From NCBI GenBank assembly GCA_001051155.2, contig JYIP02000008.1:2604001-2668000 (forward strand): a stretch of 64,000 nucleotides of DNA. Direction: 5' to 3'. The stretch comes from Chrysoporthe austroafricana. Lineage: Eukaryota > Ascomycota > Sordariomycetes > Diaporthales > Cryphonectriaceae. Numbering within the stretch: the stretch's first letter is position 1; each line of letters opens with the position of its first letter. Shown here piece by piece: positions 57,541 through 64,000 of this stretch. The notes beneath the pieces are model-generated. The model had not been told where the DNA came from, made no database searches, and worked only from the letters and a program-made list of their open reading frames with translations. A program made the position numbers and the translations under genes.

Positions 57541-58179
57541 GATGGCCAGTTGCACGAGGGAAAGTTGAAGACAGAGAGCTATTGACAAGACAGTTTGATT
57601 GGGCTGGCCTCTGGACTGGTCTGATTTTTTAAAAAGCCTTTGCTCTTTAGTTATACGTGGGATACTCAGGGAAGTGCCGTCACGGGCGTACCGGTGGATT
57701 CGAGACGTCACGGTCACACCGCATCACTTCAGCTCAATGCGGTACCACGGTAAGTTGCAAGCCATGGTGCATCCATCTACAAAGAGTAGGCTGGATTTTG
57801 CCCCAGAGCGACCTTGAGACGTCATTCCAGCGACGTTCTCAGAGATGCTCTCTATTGTAACCCGACAAACGTGTGAACTCCCTACTGGAATCGCAGGTGC
57901 TCTCTGGGATGGCCGCAGGTGCAGTCGCAGGCTATCAGAGTCACAGTAGCAGTCTTTGTAGCCCCCACCTCCTCCAGTCGGGGAGTTCTGGTTTCGGTCC
58001 CACGGCTGTCAGCAAAAATAATTACACATCAATAATGTGCCATCACTGCTGCATGGTGCCACCACATGGCGAATCCCAACAGGCTTGAGTACGGCCATCC
58101 CGTAGGCCGCGTGCTGATCAATGTTGCTCCGTGCTACCGGTATACCCTGAAGGTCTGCCTGCTCACTCAGCACCCAGCT
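57541..58179. other. 639-nt intergenic region
   Basis: Between two minus-strand genes; nothing recognised. Confidence 0.45.
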
Positions 58180-58725
58180 CTAATGCGCGCGGGGCTCCCA
58201 TCCCTCCTTCGCCATCTCAAAGGATTCCATGGTGAATGCCGGGGCCACCGTGCAGCCGACTAGCGTCCAGTCCCCCAGACTCCTCGCATGCTGCCATTCG
58301 CCTCGCTCCACAATGACTTGAGGCCTTTGCCCCTACATCACCGCCTAGGAATCAGTATCACTTCTAAGGTTGGGTAACAAAAGAGGAAAGAAGGAAAAAA
58401 AAAAAAAAAAAAGGAATGGGCTCACATCCCAGAGATCATTTCCCAGCACTATGTCTCTGTTGGGCTTTCCATCGTCCCAGGACAGCGAAAGCTGGAGCGG
58501 GGCGCCGGCGTAATAGTGCCACACCTCGACAGCGTCGAGCACGCGGTGCCAGTGAGAGAGGCCCGACTCGCCTTCGAGGAGGTAGTAGATGCAGGTGCTG
58601 GGCGAGCGCTGGTCGGGCGAGGAGACGTGCGCGTCTCGGAATGTCTCGATAAAGTAGCCCTTCTCCGGGTGTGGAGCAAGGTTCAGGGCGGCGATGATGT
58701 CTTTAGCGGAACGGGAAGTTGCCAT
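58180..58725 (-). CDS. cytosolic DUF985/cupin_5 protein
   Basis: Two exons, 58725-58426 and 58332-58180, giving 150 aa; the 93-nt intron carries an 18-nt T run on the sense strand. The cupin reads SAKDIIAALNLAPHPEKGYFIETF, STCIYYLLEGESGLSHWHRV, DAVEVWHYYAGAPLQLSL, then GQRPQVIVERGEWQHARSLGDW and TLVGCTVAPAF, the full DUF985 pattern. His in HWHR and Glu/His in EVWHYY are the likely metal ligands. No signal peptide from this start (an upstream in-frame ATG at 58839 exists but adds a stretch without a clear signal). Function of the family is unsettled. It is head to head with a secreted paralogue 402 nt away. Confidence 0.88.
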
Positions 58726-59127
58726 GATCAACGGTCTTTTCACGATCGAGGCAGACGTGTTGAAGATAGGTAGCCGCAAGCGTGGAGGAGGAAATTCCGT
58801 GTCCTGGCCTGCATGACAGAGGCAGAGGAAAGGGCCCAAGAGGAGGGAAGGGGGCCTTTTAGGCTAAGCATGTGTCAGAAACGGGACGGGACTGTAGACC
58901 AACCGCCGGGCCCTGTGCAACGAATGACCAACCGCTTCGGACTGATTTCTTGATCTGCCGGGTTAATTCTCCTAGGCTTCTTCGCTGCTTAGAACTCGGC
59001 CAATTAGAAAAAAAAATTGTCTGCCCCCGTAAAGCCCCTGCGGCTGCCCCGGAAGCTATAAGAGACACATGACGTTACCTTGCATTTCTTTCTCCAGCAC
59101 TCTCACAGGACATTCGCAGCAGGCAGG
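58726..59127. promoter_or_regulatory. shared divergent promoter of the two DUF985 cupins
   Basis: 402 nt between the two start codons. A CCAAT box lies at 59000-59004 and a TATA-like CTATAAGA at 59056-59063, about 65 nt before the secreted gene's ATG. Common regulation of both genes is likely by layout. Confidence 0.55.
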
Positions 59128-59727
59128 ATGTTTTTGTCGCGCCTCCACTTTCTCCTAGGCCTTTTCGCGCTCATTGCTAGTGCTGCGGCCAACTTCCCCA
59201 ACACCAGCTCCGTAGACTCATCGACGTGCCCCCCGTCCGTCGGCGAGCGCTCCGCAGAAGACGTCATTCGGAAGCTTAATCTCACCCTCGACAATGAAAA
59301 GGGCTACTATATCCAGACCTTTGAGGACTCGTACACTATCCCCTGCCTGAACCGCTCCGCCAGCACCGCAATCTACTACCTCCTTCGGGGCCTCGACGCG
59401 GAATCAGCCTGGCACCGCGTGGACGCCGTCGAGGTTTGGCACTACTACGCTGGCGCACCATTGGACTTGTCCCTATCATACGACGATGGACAACCTTGGA
59501 GGAACATGACGCTCGGTCCCGACATCTTCAACAACCAGCAGCCGCAGGTCGTAGTCCAGAAGGAGGAGTGGCAGCGAGCGAAGAGCCTTGGAAAGTGGAC
59601 CCTTGTCGGGACGACAGGTGAGAGCATCTTGGTCACATCCGTCAAATCGCTTTCGCTAACCTCAGCAACAGTCGCCCCTGGATTTGTGTCGAGTGAGATT
59701 GCCTCGGACGGATGGATGCCGAGTTAG
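59128..59727 (+). CDS. secreted DUF985/cupin_5 protein
   Basis: Two exons, 59128-59617 and 59672-59727, giving 181 aa. The first 22 residues (MFLSRLHFLLGLFALIASAAA) are a clear signal peptide. The cupin follows: SAEDVIRKLNLTLDNEKGYYIQTF, STAIYYLLRG, SAWHRVDAVEVWHYYAGAPLDLSL, QPQVVVQKEEWQRAKSLGKWTLVG and, across the intron, TVAPGF. Sequons (NTS, NLT, NRS, NMT) fit passage through the secretory pathway, and Cys residues at CPP and IPCLN could pair. It keeps the same metal ligands as its cytosolic partner. The 54-nt intron has a CGCTAAC branch site. ATG 59128 chosen because it starts the signal peptide. Confidence 0.9.
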   Translation: MFLSRLHFLLGLFALIASAAANFPNTSSVDSSTCPPSVGERSAEDVIRKLNLTLDNEKGYYIQTFEDSYTIPCLNRSASTAIYYLLRGLDAESAWHRVDAVEVWHYYAGAPLDLSLSYDDGQPWRNMTLGPDIFNNQQPQVVVQKEEWQRAKSLGKWTLVGTTGESILVTSVKSLSLTSATVAPGFVSSEIASDGWMPS

Positions 59728-60078
59728 ACATCGTATCAATCTCCTCGCTTGGAAAAAGTGCTACTTCCTGGGAACTCTATTGGGACAGCACGTTGTGAAA
59801 TGTACGAGTCCTAAACAATGGAGCATGACCTAGCCTTTAAGCGCTCTGTGCTCTTCCCTTGGAGATCCGACGCAGCCGAATTTCAAAGTGCGTGAGGGAG
59901 AAGGGTTGGAAATGCCATGAAAGGAAATCTTAGGCTAATAACTCTTACAAATGGATTTTGATAAGGTAGCTCTCAGCTATGCAGTATATTGCAGGCATAT
60001 TATAAACAATGTTTTTTCTTCTAATATAATGTCAAGAGAGAGAGTGCGACATGCTAATCAACTATATTTGAATGGTTG
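59728..60078. other. AT-rich intergenic region
   Basis: Nothing recognised; strongly AT-rich near 59990-60110. Confidence 0.45.
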
Positions 60079-62275
60079 CTAATCTAAAATAATATAGATA
60101 GGAAAAGCTATATAACCCCCCCCCCCAACACACACACATATATATATAAAGAAAAAGAAAGGAATTTCTTTTCTGCTTAACACGAAAGTTAGAAAGAAAA
60201 TTAATAAAATATAAGAGAAAGAGAAAGATAGAGAACAAATAAGAGGGGACAGAACAATAAAAGCAACGAAGATAGTCAAACCGTAGGCTTTACGCATAAC
60301 CCAATATAATCGTTCTTTTCTCAGACCTGCCAAAACAGATTCCCGCCAGTACCAGAGAGCGGCCCAAGTAGATTCCAGCCCAACGGCCAGCTGTCCGGCT
60401 ATGACTGCAAGTCTGGCTTTGATTGCATCACGTGTCTTAACATAGCCAAGACGCCTGAGCTCCCAAACCGAATATAAATTACTCGCAATGAACACACATG
60501 CTGACAGTGCTATAACGTTCTTGTCGGAGGAGATTGTTGATAGCCTTGCGAGTCCCAAAAGGCTGTTGACAGGTAGAAGACTCTTTATGGAAGAGTCTGT
60601 GTAGAACTGAGAGTATAGTAGCGTCGTGATATGTGATGCTGCTTGGACTGCAAATGCGCAGAGATAAGTCGATCGAAGGATGGGCACATCGTCTGACTTG
60701 TAACGGTCGAAGGAAGGATTCCGAGTTTCCACCTTCTCATCTGCGAGATAGCGGTTTTGCCACCAGCTCAAACCAGATGAGATCACGGAGGTAAGTGCAG
60801 TCACCAAAAGCGGTGATGTGCCGACAATGCGCTGCCATGTTCCCAGGTTGCTTGGGAAAAGACCCACGAAGGCTATAGGGATCGCAAACCCTAGCTAATT
60901 GCAGGAATCAGCGCCTTTGCTACGGGGATAGCGACATGACGTCCGGTAGGTAGGTAGAATCCCTGGAAAGCAGACAAGACAGTATGAAGTGCTGCTGCTT
61001 GGCCGATTCCCAGATATTGTGTAGCTGCTGTGATAATGCCAGAAAGGGCTAGAGGTGGGCCTTTATTGCCGAAGCGGTAAGCTTCAACGCTGTAGACAAG
61101 GAGAGGAGATATAAGTTGAGATCACCAGTAGAGTAGCGAGACTCGCGAGACACTTCCGGTAGCAGTGACTGAAGGACACCAGTCCTTCGCCAACAGCCAA
61201 GGCAACAGGCTCACACCTCTGGCGAGGACGGCCCGGACAAGATGAGACTTGGCTTTTGCGATCGGCTTCGCTGGAAGCTCATCCAGGAAAGGAGTTGTTC
61301 TTGGGCGACCGGGAACGGGAAGTCATTTGATGATCGCTGGTGCTCTTGTAGGCTCGCCGAGGAACCCGAGAATCATCTCATCGCCTGCCAATGGGCCGAT
61401 AACCTCTAGCATCAACTTCGAGAGTAGCGGATTCTCGTAGGCTTCCAATGATCGTCGCTGGTGAGCAGATTCGACAATCTCTTGTCTTTTAGGTCCAGCA
61501 GGGCATTGATTAGCTTAGCTGCTGACTCGATAGCACCATTGCCACCTTGGCCGCCGATCGGGTTCGGCTATAGAAGAGAAGAGTGTTAGCAAGCTTAGAG
61601 CTAATTAGAGCATAGATATTTCTCGCCACGTACCTTGTGAGCGGCGTCACCAAGAATCAAGATCCGTCTAAAAAACCACTTTTTGAAGATGACTTCATGC
61701 ATGGTCAACGTAGACTAAAGGCGCTTGCTGAAGACCTGGCCGAACGTTACCATTTCCGTAATTGGTAGGTCGCTGTGATCTTTGACGAACTGTGCTTCAT
61801 CCTCCTTGGTGTATGTTGGGATGCTCTTCCTGTACTTGGGTTCTGGCAGCCGCGAGAACAAGAACCAGTACACCCGATTCTCCGGACCTGAGATGACGAG
61901 CTGAGAGATGCTCCGTCCGCTCACGATGTTCTGCTCCCCTGCTACCCAGCCGGGAACATTTTGGGCGATGCCGAAGCTGCATTTGTAGAAGCAAGGCGCC
62001 TGTTCTTCCACATCGGGCTCGAAATAACCTAGCTGAAGCTCCCTCCCAATACGAAGCATTTCGGCTCTGACAATGCTGTGAACGCCAATGACCATGGTGT
62101 CGTGGAACTTGTTTCCGTCTGTTGCCTCGGTTTCGACGCCGCAATCGGTCATGAATATCTTGGCAGCCTTTTTGCCGAGCGGGATCTTCTCCTTGAACCG
62201 TATCTGATCGTACAAGATTTGCAACAGCCATTGGCGACTGAAGAAAAGCAGTGGGTATCCATTACGTCTTTCACG
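60079..62275 (-). pseudogene. decayed FAD-dependent monooxygenase with C-terminal membrane region (5' part missing)
   Basis: Read on the minus strand: RNGYPLLFFSRQWLLQILYD then a 170-residue clean segment (SGRSISQLVISGPENRVYWFLF), TAG at 61717-61715, then TLTMHEVIFKKW, and the FAD motif ILILGDAAHK at a GTACGT donor, followed by PNPIGGQGGNGAIESAAKL. Those are the second FAD-contact motifs of PaxM-like monooxygenases. After a frame change near 61495 come TGA (61325-61323), TGA (61124-61122) and TAG (60893-60891), then another frame change into a membrane part (GLFPSNLGTWQRIVGTSPLLV). The N-terminal GxGxxG dinucleotide-binding region is absent; an unrelated gene is fused upstream. The last 60 codons are low-complexity. 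Several stops can be explained as CAG/CGA to TAG/TGA. Confidence 0.8.
60116..60148 (+). repeat. C run followed by AC and AT dinucleotide repeats
   Basis: Eleven C, then AACACACACACA and TATATATATATA. It is inside the 3' end of the decayed monooxygenase. Confidence 0.8.
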
Positions 62276-64000
62276 TTTTGGCGAGCCGTATCGTCGAACT
62301 CGATGCTATCAAGCAATGCGTCGAATCCGGCCGCGTTTAGGACGGATATGACTTGGGACGACTCCTTGATGCCGGCGGGAAGCTTGGCCTTGAGAGCGTC
62401 GTTGGCATTGGCCGCCTCTCACAGTAGGTCAAGCTTAGTGTAGATGTCGTAGAGCGTCTTAGGCATCCCTTCAGAGCCCGAGGCGCGTATCTACCAGTCG
62501 GCTAGAAAGACCTCGCTGATCAGGGCCGACACAAGAATGTCATACCACTCGCCCGCGTTATTCAGATAGCCTTGCACTGAGACGACAGCAGTGCGGTAAC
62601 CGTACAGGTAACAGGCGCGCGAGACGGCCTGTGCCTGACCCTGTAGCAGGCTGACTAAGGCTTTATCGTTCACACGGTCGAGGCCGTATAGCTTGACGGG
62701 GCCGTTGTCTGTGTCGGCCGGGGCTGCTCCAGCCGAGACACACATAGGCAGGAAACCCTCGCATTTCGTCTTGTTGATCTTGTTCTTGGTCTTGGTCTTG
62801 ACACTCTCCGATACCTTCAGGTTCGCTAGGATTGAGTGGATGCCAGCGCGCTTCAGAAAATCTAGACCCAACTTCTGGATATCCTTCTCGGCCGGGGTGA
62901 GGTTGAACACGCCCGGGAAGAGCAACTTGGACACCTCTTCGTCGACGCTGCCAAATACCAACTGAAATGGTGTCAGCAACGGCCGGCCGATGAAGGTGCT
63001 GGAACCACGATGGACTCACTCTCCCAAAGACACGGCCAGCTTCTTTCTGTGCCAGATCCACGAGTTGCGCCTTGCCACTCGCGTCAACCTCGGCGGTGCG
63101 CGACATGCTGGTCACCCCTTGGAGCAGTTGGTTTAGCGAGAGCCCGTCACTCCCCTTGACTCTCTGGTTCGTCCCCTCCCTGCTGATGGGCGTCAGTGTC
63201 GCGAAGGACCCCTTCCAGTCAAAGACCTTCCCTTTGGCGTTGACCAGGGTGCCAGTGAATGTGCGGGACTCGGCGCGGCCTGTGAATATGATGTCAAAGG
63301 ACCAGGGATACTGGTCGCTAGCTCTCTGTGGACCCTTGACGTAGTGGTTGCTGTCCTGGTCCACGGATACAAAGTTGGTGATCTCCTCCGTGTCAAATAT
63401 GATCTTACATTAGGTCAGAGAAGGACGCCCGTAGGAATAGCTCAAGAGGGTGCCACTGACGACAGAGTGAAGCATGGTGCTATACTCTGATCCGATGCTC
63501 AACGAAGCAAAGGGCTCCCAGTCGTCGTCATCTGTGTCTGTCCTCGCCCGCTTCTGCGTCTTATAGGTGACACCTTGATTATAGAAAAAAGGTGGCTGCT
63601 CCCCTCCAGCATTGGTGGCCGTGACTGCGGCCGCTGTCGTCTCGGCAGCCATTGTCATGGCTTTCGAATCCATCCAGGAGTTGGCCATCATGTTGTACAG
63701 CCTAGAGCAACTATTATCAGCTAAGCTGGTCCAAAGAGGCGGCGTGCTACGCAATTACATACTTTGGCTCCGGGAGCCCTTCGGTCTGAATAGATTCATA
63801 CGCAGGGGGCTCAATCATGCCGAGATTTAGGAGGTCGGCTGGCTCAATTCCACAGAGCTTCTTCGCAGACGAACCCTGTCCCTGCTCGGGAACGCCTTCC
63901 ACAAGATACATGCTCTGCTCGCCTGTGGTAACTCTTCCATGGCAAGACGAGAAATCCCACTCAAATGAACTGCGAGCGAATGTAAGCGGGGCAAATAACG
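62276..64000 (-). pseudogene. unrecognised gene, multiply interrupted, 5' end beyond the window
   Basis: Minus-strand frame is open from the window edge: a stretch with SSFEWDFSSCHGRVTTGE to 63763 (donor GTATGT), then 63701 on (LYNMMANSWMDSK ... QKRARTDTDDDDWEPF), TAA at 63412-63410, then IIFDTEEITNFVSVDQDSNH to GRVFGR, a GTGAGT intron, LVFGSVDEEVSKLLFPGVFNL and VVSVQGYLNNAGEWYDILV, TAG at 62493-62491, and TGA at 62421-62419. Composition is that of a real soluble protein of more than 500 aa. I do not recognise the family. Both later stops fit CAG or CGA changed by one C-to-T. The locus runs straight into the monooxygenase remnant without a gap. Confidence 0.6.

Noticed and set aside
1..64000. 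CRISPR arrays, bacterial operons, ribosome binding sites, rRNA genes
   Set aside because: None seen; intron-rich genes and codon patterns are those of an ascomycete nuclear genome.

Overview
The window is genomic DNA of a filamentous ascomycete (Pezizomycotina; a Sordariomycete would fit, but nothing here fixes the order). The evidence is short GT-AG introns of about 45-190 nt, many with a CTRAC-type branch site just before the acceptor, plus fungus-restricted families: Zn(II)2Cys6 regulator, HET domain, 2EXR, DUF3292, DUF7703, two fungal rhodopsin-like membrane proteins, and a hybrid histidine kinase. Gene ends below were set by following reading frame and splice phase by eye.

Left part (1-31 kb), mostly intact genes: a partial rhodopsin-like protein (1-383, -); a large LipB-fold protein that has lost the octanoyltransferase catalytic residues (1342-3858, -); a TauD-type dioxygenase (5511-6979, +); a frameshifted aldo-keto reductase (7495-8641, +); a Zn2Cys6 regulator (10094-12568, +); a secreted N4-(GlcNAc)-asparaginase-type Ntn hydrolase (12683-13816, -); a GAF hybrid histidine kinase (14347-18676, -); a small Cys-rich protein with a DnaJ-like zinc module (20924-21274, +); a 2EXR protein (22195-23394, +); an O-fucosyltransferase-like type II membrane protein (24328-25728, +); a second rhodopsin-like protein (26263-27659, -); a stand-alone Prp3_C/DUF1115 protein (28871-29272, +); and a zinc alcohol dehydrogenase (29416-30566, -).

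Middle part (31-48 kb): DUF3292 membrane protein, membrane-anchored TAP-type alpha/beta hydrolase, an eleven-exon methionine-permease-like transporter, an NCS1 nucleobase permease with an overlapping upstream ORF, and an intron-containing tRNA-Ala(CGC).

Right part (48-64 kb) is in visible decay. A UbiX/Pad1 flavin prenyltransferase has a frame break near its end; a 3CxxC zinc-finger ORF has an in-frame stop; a P450 has an in-frame stop; a DUF7703 protein has a frame break; a TolB-type propeller survives as a fragment; and a chimeric, multiply stopped FAD-monooxygenase locus reaches the window end. Several stops are single C-to-T or G-to-A changes from the expected sense codon, as repeat-induced point mutation (RIP) would give. 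An intact HET gene and a head-to-head pair of DUF985 cupins (one cytosolic, one secreted) lie among them.

No complete transposon, LTR pair or CRISPR array was recognised. The 5.5-12.6 kb stretch (dioxygenase, reductase, Zn2Cys6 regulator, all on +) could be a small catabolic or tailoring module; this is inference from neighbourhood only.
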